From contig JADNRY010000020.1 in NCBI GenBank assembly GCA_015501585.1, positions 124,001-188,000 of the forward strand: a stretch of DNA of 64,000 nucleotides, read 5' to 3'. The notes beneath the pieces are model-generated. The model saw only the letters and a list, made by a program, of their open reading frames with translations, did not search any database and was not told the origin of the DNA. The position numbers were made by a program, and so were the translations under genes. Source of the stretch: Rhodocollybia butyracea. Lineage: Eukaryota > Basidiomycota > Agaricomycetes > Agaricales > Omphalotaceae. Positions within the stretch are counted from its first letter, which is position 1. Each line of letters begins with the position of its first letter. This document shows positions 1 to 11,600 of this stretch, piece by piece.

Positions 1-470
1 GATGGTGGTGGTCTAGGGGTGTGCGGAGAGGGCACACCCTCTTGTAGTGGTATTATTGGGATTTTCGGTCTTCCAGTTGGTGCACATGTTTGCTGATCTG
101 GTATGTGGAATTTCATTGGAATGCAGGGGAAACATGGATAAGGCATCTTGGATGTAGCGGACGGGGGCAGGTGAAGTGCTGGTAGCGGGCAGTTCAGGGG
201 TGGTTCGCACTGGTTGTGCTAGATGAAGGCAACAGAAGAATAAGTAATTACTAGTACTCTAGTTGGCAGTTGCCCAGTGTGGGGTTGTACTAATGGGGGT
301 AGTGAGCATGGCAAGAAGGGAAGATAGAGATATCATTAAAGGAAGGGGAGGAAGAGAGGGCAGAGTCCACTCTAAAGCTGGGGAAGAAGTATTATGAGAC
401 ATAAATCCAAACTAATGTAATCTGAACGACACCATCACACAGTGAATATACAACTCACATTATTGCCGTT
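1..470 (-). pseudogene. Decayed copy 1 of membrane-protein gene, 3' part
   Basis: This stretch matches segments of the gene at 36.8-40.3 kb on the same strand. Positions 1-235 resemble the C-terminal tail coding sequence near 36,957-37,210. Positions 250-395 resemble 37,923-38,045. Positions 400-470 jump to the exon 2/intron 2 region near 39,745-39,814. The intervening tail and the membrane segment are missing, and no frame is open throughout, so this is an internally deleted pseudogene. The homology stops at an inserted TIR element and resumes beyond it at 2,784. The window begins inside the copy, so its true 3' end is not seen. Confidence 0.8.
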
Positions 471-472
471 TT

Positions 473-2783
473 CAAAAGTTTGTGGAAAACGTCAAAAAAA
501 AAAAAAATCATGGGCGCTTATTATTCCTTGTTGGAAGAACTTGTGAGTTTTCGCCTTTCGCTGAGCTCAGTTCTTCCCCAATCTCTTCCAAAGTTAGCAA
601 ATATCTTCTTTACACGTATATAAGTAACGCATGAATTTTTGATGACTTTTGGTGAACCCAAAACAAACATCTTTCAGATTTGCATTGGAAGGCAAAACTG
701 GCTGGTATACTTAGCGTCATTTGGTGTTGTTTGTCCCACCTCTGAAAGAGTCAAAAGAGGCTGATTTCAGTTCAGTCACCCACATATTTGGTCTTATTAG
801 TCTACACTTTTGTTACATTGACCTTACTAAAAAGACCCAAAAACCTAGGCAAAACCCGGGCAGCTAGGTCATGACCTAAAAAAATTGGTCATGACCTAGG
901 TCAGGTTGGTCTTTTCCTGGGGTTGGTAGGTCATGGCCTGGGGTGAGATAGGATATGGCCTAGGTGGGGCAGGGCATGGTCTAGGTGAGGGAGGGCATGG
1001 TCTAGGTGAGGGAGGGTATGGTCTAGGAGGAGGAGGAGGGTATAGTCTGGGAGGAGGAGGGTATGGGTGAACTAGGTCATGACCTATTTCCAGTTTTGAA
1101 ATTGCCTAATTAAGAAATAAAAGTCTATTGAAATAAAATTGCCTAATATAGTAATTTATAAAAATTTCCAAATGTATCTAACTCTATTAAAAAAACATAA
1201 AAACCGGTTAAGTGTTTGAAAATTGCCTTATTTGGTAATAAAAACAGCTTTGACCTCATCCACTGCAAAAATTGAAAAATTTCCTAATTTAGTAATTTTT
1301 TAAAATGGCCTTGGTCATGACCTAGGCTAGGTAGGTCATGACCTAGTTCACCCAGGTCATGACCTAGGTCAGGTAGGTCATGACCTAGTTCACCCAGGTC
1401 ATGACCTAAAAAGTAGGTCATGACCTAAAAAAGTAGTCATGACCTGAATCAGCTAGGTCAGGTAAGTCCCATGCTTCCCTGACCACCCAGAACAGGGCAC
1501 TGTGACTTAGCTTAATCTTGTCATAATCTACAGATATGTAAAAAATCCCAATATGTTTCTAAAAATTTCAAGTCGTTATTCTATGATATTTCATTCTTGT
1601 TTATATTCTCTATCTCACCATCCTCCACTCTCACCCTACACCTCTTAGACTAAATCTCTCCCATACCCTCCTCCTCCTCCTCCTAGACCATACCCTCCCT
1701 CACCTAGACCATGCCCTCCCTCACCTAGACCATGCCCTGCCCCACCTAGGCCATATCCTATCTCACCCCAGGCCATGACCTACCAACCCCAGGAAAAGAC
1801 CAACCTGACCTAGGTCATGACCAATTTTTTAGGTCATGACCTAATTCCCAGGTCATGACCTAAATCCCAAGGTCATGACCTAGCTGCCCGGGTTTTGCCT
1901 AGGTTTTTGGGTCTTTTTAGTAAGGTCAATGTAACAAAAGTGTAGACTAATAAGACCAAATATGTGGTTGCCTGAGGTGCTGATTTCAAGTAGAAGTGAC
2001 AACGACAACTTTATTTATGCCTAGATTGCAATGTTACAAGGGTATGTTACAAGGGTATGTATCAATAAAAGATACAGGCAAGGTAAGTTAAAAGTCCAAT
2101 GGCAAAACATCATAAAGAAACACAGCGTGCAGCTTTGATAACTATCAGACCAGGAGTTCTGGATATTGCAGGCTTACAGCCACAGCTAATGATAGACGAA
2201 CACGGTTGGTAGGTTGATAGGTTTAACGGCATGGGAGAAAGAGTACAAAGTTAACTCGTTTCGACTCTCGAGGGCCTGAAATGACTTGAAAATGGATCGT
2301 CGAGATATTTGACACAAATCATATGTTCAGATTGAATGGAGTACTAACGACTGGTAAAGATGCTCGTTAACATACTGTAATCGTTCAAAAAAGATACACG
2401 CACCATACACCAGGTAGCTATCTCAATGATCCCTTGTTTCATGGGCCATTCTACATGAAAGAGTAAAGAGCCAATTTCAGTTAACTCCAACTTGATGCCA
2501 ACAGCAGTTCGAGTCCAGATTTCCGATGTGTCGAGAGTTGTTGCGATTGAAAGGCATATATGGTGTTGCTGATAGGCCCAGAGCAAAGAAAATGATTTGT
2601 AGAAGGCCAACCATGAGCTCAAGACTTGGGAGATACTGTAAACACAGTAAAAGGAGTCCTCTTGTAGTTTGTCTGTGCAAGTTGGGTGGCTCGAAGATAT
2701 TGTTGTGGTACAAAAGGAGGCGGAAATAAATAAGCGCCCATGATTTTTCCTTAACGTTTTCCACAGACTTTTGAAAACGGCAA
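473..2783. mobile_element. TIR transposon inserted in the pseudogene (TA target duplication)
   Basis: The ends are inverted repeats of about 60 bp that begin TTGCCGTTTTCAAAAG and include TCATGGGCGCTTAT. The flanks are TA on both sides (471-472 and 2784-2785). The uninterrupted paralogous sequence near 39,811-39,818 has a single TA at the same place, so the insertion point and the 2-bp duplication are well supported. The interior has no recognisable transposase and holds a second, nested element at 780-1,967. A TA target fits Tc1/mariner-like or similar non-autonomous elements, but the family is not assigned. ORFs around 2,344-2,940 are chance frames that run into the pseudogene. Confidence 0.85.
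780..1967. mobile_element. Nested foldback element with palindromic GGTCATGACC repeats
   Basis: The two arms (about 780-1,045 and 1,665-1,967) are inverted copies of each other over some 260-300 bp. They start CCACATATTTGGTCTTATTAG and include CCCGGGCAGCTAGGTCATGACCT. The right arm has two extra units built on the 10-bp palindrome GGTCATGACC. The same palindrome recurs in the centre (about 1,310-1,445) between AT-rich spacers, and GGGTATGGTCTAGG-type direct repeats line the arms. No coding potential is visible. The flanks do not show a clear target duplication. Inserted within the 473-2,783 element, it must be the younger of the two. Confidence 0.75.
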
Positions 2784-3130
2784 TAAAGCATCCAGCACCG
2801 CAATGTGTGAACTCAACCTGCAAAGTATGTTCCCCCAATCTCAAACTATATTCCTTCCAGCGGACCGCGCTAGCGACTATCTCTGGGACCCATAGGCTGA
2901 TTATAATCGCGCAAATCCACAAACACAGGCGCCAAATCATCCAGGATCAGCGAAGTCCCCATGGTATAAGGCCAAAGTGCATCAAGAGGACCTGTTTATC
3001 GATACATCTCAAAAATACACAAGCCTCCAGTTTCCACCAGCGTCCCCTTTTCTCTGCACTTCTTCCGTATGAAGATACTGCCCAACGTGAAGACGGGCAG
3101 AACGCGCCGATCATCTCACGAGCACGTGAA
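2784..3130 (-). pseudogene. Decayed copy 1 of membrane-protein gene, 5' part
   Basis: The gene homology resumes here after the TIR element and corresponds to exon 2 of the 36.8-40.3 kb gene (around 39,813-40,020). Read on the minus strand it includes a clear counterpart of the segment SAVRWKE...SGEHTLQVEF of the extracellular domain. Beyond about 2,985 it no longer resembles the fuller gene. It does match the second decayed copy (17,580 onward), so copies 1 and 2 share an upstream sequence and a more recent common ancestor. The reading frame is broken. Confidence 0.75.
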
Positions 3131-4200
3131 GACTGCTTTTGATTTCACGTTTTAATGACATGTCTTTTGGTCCATGGGCTCTGGTCTTCTACATCCCTGT
3201 CTTCGTGGTGCTTGAGCTCTACACTTCCTTCCACTCTCATTTTCTCTCACAGAACAATCAGAATAATATCACGAGGACGAACTTGGATTAGAACAGGCTG
3301 ATGAACCGAGAGATATACACGTCTTAGGTCTCTTAATGGCGGCAGGTGTGGATATCATTAGTTCACTTCAACAACTGAAACCGCTGATGCGAATGCCCTC
3401 TCCCCTCCGAATTCCATAACGAACATCCCTTGTAACCCAGTATGCAACTCCAAAGACGATGAACGTATGGCGTCCCCAAGTTACCTTCGCATTCCTCGTT
3501 CCTTCTCTTATCTACCAACATCGCCAATCGATCTCATATCGATCTTTTATCGATCATGTTCCTTGTCTGTGTCGCCATCTCTTCCGTAGGATACATCCTG
3601 ACTGGGCTCTACATGATGGGACATTTCTTCATGTGTACTTGGGCGCATCTGTGGCGCCGATTAGCGGTATGGTCGGGATGCCGAAGTGAGTTCTTTATCG
3701 TTGCATTCAGGGATTGTTCTGACGTTTGCTTTAGTGTCTGGCCCTCTGTTGTCGACCTAATATACCAACTGATAGTCCATGGCTTCACATATCCGACTAT
3801 TTGTTGCTCCTCATACCCCAGGCATCCTGCTTTGTTTATCCCCGTTACTGCAAATGCACCGCTTCAAAGCTTCAAATTCAAACCTCATAAGCTCTGCTCA
3901 ATAGCTATCTTTCACGACCAACATCTCTCAAAATCCAGATATTCAAGTCCAAGACGCACGGTGTTCCCGCATCACTTTTGCTCCTTGTTCTCTTGACCTT
4001 TCTTCTCTTACCGATATCCCTCTTTGGCGCCGTCTTATCATCCGCCGTGGTGGCACTGTACGTGGTGGGATATTTTTTCAAGTGATTTGGTACCGCTTTG
4101 GTGGACTAGAAGCGTTACGGTCGGTATAACGATACTGGAGTGAGTGTTTTTGATGTTGTGTAGTGATCGTTCTGACATCTAGTTTAGTGTTTAGTACTTT
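3131..4200. other. Duplicated block with remnants of small membrane-protein ORFs
   Basis: Parts of this block (about 3,150-3,330 and 3,950-4,000) resemble 17,770-17,900 and 18,030-18,100, extending the duplication that carries the decayed copies. Two degenerate, similar hydrophobic stretches can be read on the plus strand, near 3,585-3,690 and 4,010-4,130. They read roughly as a glycine/valine-rich membrane helix followed by a basic segment. The second contains in-frame stops. I see no complete gene and assign no function. Confidence 0.35.
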
Positions 4201-5779
4201 AGTGCTTAGCCCTCTTTCGTCGATCTAGGACCTACTTGTTCACCGTGGATTCGCATATCTGTCCATTCGGTGTCTCATGGATACGACATACTGGCTGCCT
4301 TCATCACATCGCCGCAAAATGCAGCAATTCTGGTCTTGACATGGGTAGTCTACCTCTCTTGGAGGGGTATACGCGTTTTTATGTCCTAGTAGCCTTCAAG
4401 ATTACTGCTCGGGACAAAGACGAGGGAGATTTTAACAGCATTGTTAGTAGTCAATCTATTATACAACGTACTCGCGATCCAAATTACATTGCTATAATGA
4501 AGATGACTATGTACTGCCCCGCCTGACTCGTTCTATATTCTTCGGAAACCTACCCAAATGTTCCACAAGAACGCTTTGTGCCATTATAAATCAGATATTT
4601 GGTGGTTGAAGTAAATGAAGTACATGTCCAACGACAAGCGCAGTAATTGTGAGCGCCAACATTGAGAGGTACCATATCTGTACGGAGAATCACTTATCAG
4701 TGAATCGTTGTGAGTAGGCGTCCTAGAACGTACCAGCTACCCTCGAGGAGTCACCTCACACATGCCCAACATGGATTAACAACATCACCAGCCGTTCAAG
4801 GTTTCATCACACGTTGTCGATACTACAAGAGCGCAAAGGAGGCTCAAATGAGAGATGGAAAGAAAGACTGGCCAACGAGTTCAGCTCTGATATCTTCAAT
4901 TGAACGTTCTATCATCATCCGCCTTCCGATAGCTACTGGTCCAGAGGTATTGAGGAAATGTGGCGCTGTACTACCTGTACTTCAGCGGCTCGATGTTCGA
5001 AAAAGCAGATATATTCCTTCCTCATTCGAATGATTTCGTTCGTGCGAGCCAACGTGCACACGTGTAGAAAGGCTGGGATGAACATAGATACATTTGCGGG
5101 GCCCAGAGGGTGAGATGAATGAGCGAAAGAAGAAGGAAAGGAATGAGCAGAAGCAAGGAGGAGGAGAAGTTGCACGACGGCATACACAGGGTCGGATTGA
5201 TGACCTCCGGATTGGATTGAGCACTTGTTATACGAAGCGTCGCGACCGCCAGAAGAGCCAGATCCGCTCCAACAAAACATCGGATTCCACCAATCCCCGA
5301 CTCTGACCGAAGGGAAGGGAGGGTCTTGTAGGTGTCAAATGAGTGTTGGATTCTTCCAAAACCGCCAGATCGGGTATTTCTTTCCCACCTGATGTTTAGC
5401 CGCCATGCCGGTTCATCCATTTAGCAAGTCTTCTGATCCTGATTTGATACGGTCATCGGCTTGAGTTCCCTCCTAGTATATACGCCGGCTCATGGGATAA
5501 CACAGCATGTGCTTTCGCAGCGTTCGAGTCCGGGATCCCTGGAAGTTCTAGGGCTCGGCACGGTACGGCCATATCTGATACGGGTCATTTTCATAACAGA
5601 TCATTTTTACCCGTACCGTAAATTTAAGGTCAGAGAACATTACGGTACAGATACGGGTCGTACACCGTATACGGACGGTATACGACATCACCATGTTGCA
5701 TTGCACAAACCAATTTAGAAATCACTATTAACTGTTACAGTAGTGATTAGTACCCATAGCAGTAGCATCATCTTTTAAA
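4201..5779. other. Intergenic, no gene recognised
   Basis: Several ORFs of 60-130 codons occur on both strands, but none has a recognisable domain, splice structure or paralogue in the window. Around 5,554-5,690 there are repeated CGGTACGG/ATACGGG-type motifs, which may be the terminal region of the hAT element whose transposase remnant starts at 5,780. Confidence 0.4.
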
Positions 5780-6440
5780 CTATTCAAGAATTTTGATAAT
5801 CGCAATACGTGCGATACGAAGTTGCGCTTTCACCACCATAAGTGCCTGGATTGTCTCTGCTCCTAGACTTGCACGGCGCAATGAGATTATGTCTTACCCC
5901 CCAGAGAAAATGCGCTCAACGCATACAGCAGACCCTGCAGCAAAAAACATCAATCAAAAGTTACCAAGAAAGTTACAAGCGATGCAAAGGTAGACTTGCC
6001 AGGAATACAAAAATGTCACGAGCAAACCGGTAAAGGTTTGGGAACTAGTACTACCACTCCAAGGGATCTGTTGACATGCCAATGGGGCTAGCGGTGATGC
6101 GGAAATAGTACCCATTGAGCCCTTCCTGGAGAGAAGACGGTGCAATAGGCTGTCTCACATACCAAGAAAGAATGTCAGCGTTCTGAGGTTCTGAGGTAAG
6201 TACATAATAGAAGTTGATTTTGCTGGACCCATGGCTGTACCAATAGGCACGGGAGTGGGCTCGGGTTTTGACGGCTTGTAATTTCTGTGGAAGTGCTGCT
6301 CGAATTTGCTTTTTGATGCTTTGATATCAGCTAGTAATTCCGGCTCCTTGTTCTTGTAGTCTGCTGCCAATGAATCCGAGGGTCCAACACTAAGGAAAAC
6401 ACTAGAGATTGAAGAACTGAATAAAAATAAAATAAACAAA
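5780..6440 (-). pseudogene. hAT-family transposase remnant (C-terminal dimerisation region)
   Basis: On the minus strand the end of this region reads ERIFSGG, a stop codon, DIISLRRASLGAETIQALM and then a short basic helix with a terminal stop at 5,780. This is the conserved C-terminal hAT dimerisation block. Upstream, near 6,000-6,070, DPLEWW and FPNLYRFARDIF are recognisable, again broken by stops. A third piece (about 6,160-6,440) encodes a Lys/Pro-rich linker. With several in-frame stops and shifts it is a relic. The catalytic and zinc-finger regions are not recognisable, and the matching terminal repeats were not found. Confidence 0.7.
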
Positions 6441-6639
6441 GTGCATGCAGCCCAAGTGTAATTTGATGATTCCTTTTTGCTTGCTGTTTACAGTGGAAAC
6501 TGTCCCTAGCGGCAGAGAGATTTGGACGTGTTGAGAGCTTGGTCAAATGCAGAAAGCAAAACATTTGAAGGTACATCATTGAATCATACAGTCCACTGCA
6601 CACAGGACAACATTTGGTCATGTTATGAGAGCAATGAGA

Positions 6640-7310
6640 GAGGGTTAGCGAAACCCATTGACTGTTGATTCACATCCTCTGATCCTCAGGCTGCAGTGAC
6701 TCGCTGACTATACTTGCTGTTGTATTTGAGGATGATGTCATGTCAATCCAGAACTGATACTGTTCCGATGTAGCTTACTGATATACTTACCAAGCTACTT
6801 ACTAATACTTATAGACTCGGTAGACACCCCATAGAGTACCTGTACTGTAGTATATATGGCCAGGTATGAAGGCCAAGTAGTATAAGAGCAATAGAGCACT
6901 TGTATCCCCAATCTCCTGTGGGAGCCTCATGGCTCCGAGTCCCCACTGCGCCGGATACCTACGACACAACCTTTGAATTAGACTCAGAACACGAGGAAAT
7001 CTTAGAAATAGCCTCAAGTATTGGTAGCACCTTGCATATGAATTGCTTATGGCAGCTCACTTGATGTGGTCTAGCTTCTCAATCTAGTACACAGACAATA
7101 TGATTTGAGTTGGTAATATATAAGGTATGGCTGGAAGGGTGGTCAATTGATCTGTGAGTTCTAAGAAGTTGCAATTCACCAGCTGAATTGACTTCTTGAC
7201 TACAGTGGCTCTGAACTCATTTGAGGGTTGCCTTGATGGCTAAGTTTATTCACAAATCACAATGTGATGCTATGCTGGCATGGTTTCTTTATTGAGAGCA
7301 GCTCATCGGA
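6640..7310 (+). repeat. Dispersed repeat, inverted partner at 20,230-20,700
   Basis: Several blocks here match the reverse complement of 20,230-20,700. They include the TTGACTGTTGATTCACATCC region (about 6,657), the TAGACTCAGAACACGAGGAAATC region (about 6,978), the stretch around 7,030-7,165, and the TTTATTCACAAATCACAATGTGATGCTATGCTGGC region (about 7,246). Intervening parts differ. No coding potential is evident. It may be part of an old transposon. Confidence 0.6.
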
Positions 7311-7618
7311 AGGTGGGGAAGATGACTTGGGCTGACTTAATAATTAGCATTGAAACTATTTTCTAAAATCTTGAGGATATTGTCATTAGTACATGCAGCA
7401 TATTTTCCTCTTGAATTATTCTTGAATATATTAGATGATAATTTGAGCTTTGATATTTTACTGATATTACAATGGCTTATATCTTCTGGTCACATAAAGA
7501 AGGCTGCAGCAGGCTGAAGCTGCTGGAGCAACATCAACTCCCAAAGCAAAGTTTGGCTAGAGTGTCACATTTGATGTGCGATGGCTGCGTAAAAGAGGGA
7601 GACAGTGATTGATCCTGG

Positions 7619-7647
7619 AGTCGGGGATTGCTGCGCAGCAGCATTAA
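7619..7647. repeat. 29-bp sequence, exact inverted copy at 18,156-18,184
   Basis: This 29-bp stretch ends in TTAA and contains the palindrome TGCTGCGCAGCA. Its exact reverse complement lies at 18,156-18,184. The sequences beyond it differ at both places, as expected for element ends. TTAA is the target of piggyBac-type elements, but no transposase was seen. Confidence 0.5.
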
Positions 7648-7671
7648 TCCGTATCCTAGCGATTAGAGGGA

Positions 7672-8634
7672 GGTTGAGATCTGAGATTTGTCTGTTATGC
7701 GGAAGCCGGATACAGAGGGATCCGGAGATAATTCATTAGAAGGGATGGACGGCGGGAGCGGCGAAAGAAGTGGGAAGTCGGCATTGGACTGGGATGATAT
7801 CGTCGCCCGGACTCGAATTGGCCATTGACCGAGATGGATGCGGCTTGGAAAAGATGTTCGACCGCTGCTGCAGAATGAGCAGAAAAAGGTGTAGAAGAAC
7901 TTCTAGCTTTGTGAGCAGGACTAGTAGTGACGAAAGTTGAGCGTGAGCAACAAGCGATAATAGACACCGCTTACCTCGTAAAGTCTTCCTACGTCGGATA
8001 CTGGAAATTTCCAGATATAATAATATAGCCATGTTTACTCTCTCTCACAGCTCTTCCCTTGTTCTCAGAAACATTTCCAACAGAATGGGCTGTCGCCTCG
8101 AAAAGTAGATGTGTTTTGTGGCGTATAGAGTGCAACCAGCGAGAGTAATGTCTGGATCTGATTGTTGAAACGCAGAAAGGCCGAAAAAACCCCAAAAAAG
8201 CAACGGGCTTTCATTTGTACAATATTATCAAGTGTATTCCAAGGCGGATACAATAAGAATGGAAACAACGCCGACGCTGTCATTCTGAGCCTGCAAACCG
8301 GTGCAACGGCAAGGATTTGCACGTCCGAATTGCGCTGAAAAACAATCCTTGTAGCAATAAAGCGGACGCATAGGCATGAAAGTGGACTGGATAATGAATT
8401 AATGAAGCTTTGAAGATGAAGATTTGAGTGTCGAAGCTCTCAACGGAAAGCAATGAATGTCAAAACTGACAGTGACACGGGATGGACACGGGATGGACAC
8501 GGGATCATGATCCCGTGTCCATTCTTTTGACGTTATCTTCAAAAATGGACAGTCCCTCATTTTGTCCGTCAGCAGATTGTTTCTTGATATCGTACCACCA
8601 TCATCGCCGCAATTTTCGTGAATCTAGTAACGCA
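7672..8634. other. Upstream part of the NLR segmental duplication
   Basis: From about 7,672 the sequence follows that at 22,411 onward up to the NLR start codons, with small insertions and deletions. Minus-strand ORFs occur in both copies (7,695-7,967 and 22,441-22,695; 8,065-8,322 and 22,788-22,976) but diverge by frameshifts, so a conserved divergent gene is not supported. This is most simply the co-duplicated promoter and upstream DNA of the NLR genes. Confidence 0.55.
8493..8522. promoter_or_regulatory. 30-bp perfect palindrome upstream of NLR gene 1
   Basis: Positions 8,493-8,522 are a perfect palindrome whose left half is ATGGACACGGGATCA. It is preceded by direct repeats of GGATGGACAC (about 8,473-8,500). 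It lies about 113 bp upstream of the NLR start codon. The paralogue has only a scrambled version (around 23,488-23,516). A regulatory or hairpin role is inferred from position alone. Confidence 0.4.
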
Positions 8635-11600
8635 TGTGTACCACACTTAACCCAAAGCTCGATTTGTCCAAGTATGTTATCCGACTCCTTCATTGAATCC
8701 TTTCATCGATAGCTGACTCGTGTTAATCGATAGGTTGGTTTTCAAGATTGAGGGTACGCCGCAGTCATATATTCATGTCTTCTGCTCATTTGTGTGTGAA
8801 AATACCAGCGATCAAGCTCAAACTCGATAACCCTCCCAAAAGGGGGAAAATCTCCGTGACTCTTCAAGCTAAAAAAGATGGCATGCTTGATGAGAAAGGC
8901 GGTCTCGCCAAAGGTCGCCCGCAGAAAGTAAAACGTGAGATGCAATGGGAGATGAATACCAACATGTGAGTCACTTGTTTTGTTTTTCGAATTGCATCTA
9001 TCTTTGGAACATTTTGTTTCTTGTTATGTTTTTGGAAATGCCACTGTGCAGATCTCCATTTTAGATGTAGTGAGTAGGCTGACCATTGCATGAGTAGTAC
9101 TGTGGATGCAAGAGACATTATTGCTGTGGATATTGAAGAGCATCATCGCAGCAAACCGTTTTCTGCCAAATCTTTGCTTCCCAGCCCATTGTCACTCAAG
9201 AATGAGGACGTCTTTGATAAATTTGTCGAATCAGGTGTAACAGGTAGGTAATCTATCAAAATTGGATAGGCTTTTATTGATATAAATTCTCCGAAAAGGG
9301 GATACTCAAGAATTCACCTTAGTTGGAAATGATTTGACAATCATATTGAGCATTTCTGCTGTAAGTGCTGACACCATTCGAGACATTTTTCCCTCTTGAC
9401 TTCAAATGAATAGTATTCACTTGATCATGTTTTGAAAACATTCAGTCCTCCTACATCAATTGTATCCAAACTTGGGAAGTATCAAGCTGGGCTTGACCTA
9501 ATCTTGCAATTAGCAAGCGCTGTGGGAGGAGTGAGTTAATCTTTAATTGTTCAAAGTGCTCAAAGTCTTCCAAACTCATGGCCACTTTAACAGTTAAATG
9601 CTGCGGCTGGAGTAGCCATAAGTGCAGCCACTCAAGCTTTTGAGGTAGGAACTTCTGTTGAGTTTATATGAGAATATGCAGTAACTTGAAAACTTCAATC
9701 TCTAGTTTCTGAAAAAACAGGAAAAGTGTCATCAGGATATCCTTAGTCTTTTTGAACAGATGGGAGCCATGCTTTTCATCATTGCAGATGCTGGCCCACT
9801 CAAGGACCATTCAAATGTGGCAAAAGAAGTCATTGGTTCTATTCTAGAGTGCATCCAAGGGGCTGTTGAGCAAGTATTGATAAAATGTCAGGAGAATATG
9901 CTGAGTGAGTTCAAAATAGACTGACTCTCCACATGTTGTACATTGATTTGAAAATTTATAGAGCAGCTAATATTTTCATCAGAGCTTGGAGACCAAATCT
10001 CTCACTTTCGCAATGAATTTGCTGATTTGAAGGAACAGTACAAATTAGTTTTAGCTCAAGTTACTGCTTTGCTCACTCTCTCCGCTGGTAAGACAATGAG
10101 TAACTATTTACATCTACTATTGACACTAAAGGAATAATGGTTCACAGAGCATACCAGAATCCTTACAGAGAAGTTGAAGCCTCAGTCTCATGAGGGCTAC
10201 AAAGTTTGCATGGAGGATACCCGCGTTGCTCTTCTGTCTACGCTAACAGGAAACATCAAGAGGAGTAGCATTGTTTGGCTGCATGGCTTGGCAGGAACAG
10301 GAAAAAGTTCCATTGTAGGCTCACTTGAACAGAAATTCCGCGAAAAACCAGTTGATCCAGATCTCACTGGTATTGAGTTGGCCATTAGTTTTCATTGCAC
10401 AAGAGGAACTAGATCTGAAGATTTGCATATTCTGGTTCCCACACTGGTTTACAATATTGCAAGAAAATTTCCTGCATTTGGAAGATATGTGGCAGATGAT
10501 CCACAGCTAAGCACTTCAGGTGGATTGCATTACCAGTTCAAAAATTTGTTGCATCAGCCATTGGAGATACTGAAAAAAGAGAAAAATGGATCTCCTCCAA
10601 GCCAGATACTAGTTATTATTGATGCACTTGATGAGTGGGCCGATGAGGGAAGCCGTAAATTGTTTTTGAAAGAGGTTCAAGAACTGTGCAAGAATCATAC
10701 CTGGATCAAGTTTGTGATAACCAGTAGGCCAAATACTGAGATCAGGGCAACTTTTCTAAATGGGGAGCATGCGAAAATAGATATTCAGAAAGAGCAGGAA
10801 ACCAAGGATGACATTGCAAAGTTTCTCAGAAAACATATCGAGGAAAACACAGTGGTTGCTCAGGCCATCACGGAGGATGACGAGCGATGGTTATTGTCTT
10901 ATGTAGAGCCACTCTTTATATTGGCAGACACTGCATTCAAGTTCCTGGCTCAGGGACTTCAACCCAAGAACCAGCTGGAGATTATGAGGAACCAACAACA
11001 AGGATTTAAATCTGGAAAGGATTCCTATGATGCCTTATATGAGTTATACACAACTGTCTTGAAAGAGGCCATAAAAGACCAAGCCAATGATAGTGATGCC
11101 TACTTGAATGTCATTGGTACACTGTTTATTCTTGAGTCCCCAGTGACAGAAAATGCACTGAAGGAGCTCATTGGTAGTTATGCACAGTCTGCAGTAAGAT
11201 CTTTGGGTGCAGTACTTTACAAGAGTGAAGATGGCAAACTCAAGTTCCATTTATCTTTCAAAGAATTCATCCAGGAAGAAGGAGAGAAAAGGGGGTTTGA
11301 TACCAATCTGAAGGAACAACACAGGCAGCTTACACTTGCTTGTTTGAAAGTGTTGATGGGCCAGTTGAAATTCAACATCTGCAAGCTAGATGATTCTAGG
11401 ATTCCCAATGAACTGGTATCAAATCCTGATCTAAAGACACGAGTTAAACAATATATCTCAGAAGAGCTACAATATTCTTGTGAGAGCTGGGTTCATCATC
11501 TGGGTGAGACAGAGGAACCAGATGATCATATGATGGCACAGGTAGTAAAGCTAATGAGTGAGGAGAAGATTGTATATTGGATGGAGTGCTTGAGCTTGAT

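Noticed and set aside
2344..2940. Minus-strand ORF of 198 codons as a gene
   Set aside because: It starts in pseudogene sequence and runs across the end of the TIR element into its interior, so the frame is fortuitous.
7695..8322. Conserved divergent gene upstream of the NLRs
   Set aside because: The minus-strand ORFs in both duplicated blocks differ by frameshifts, so coding conservation is not supported.
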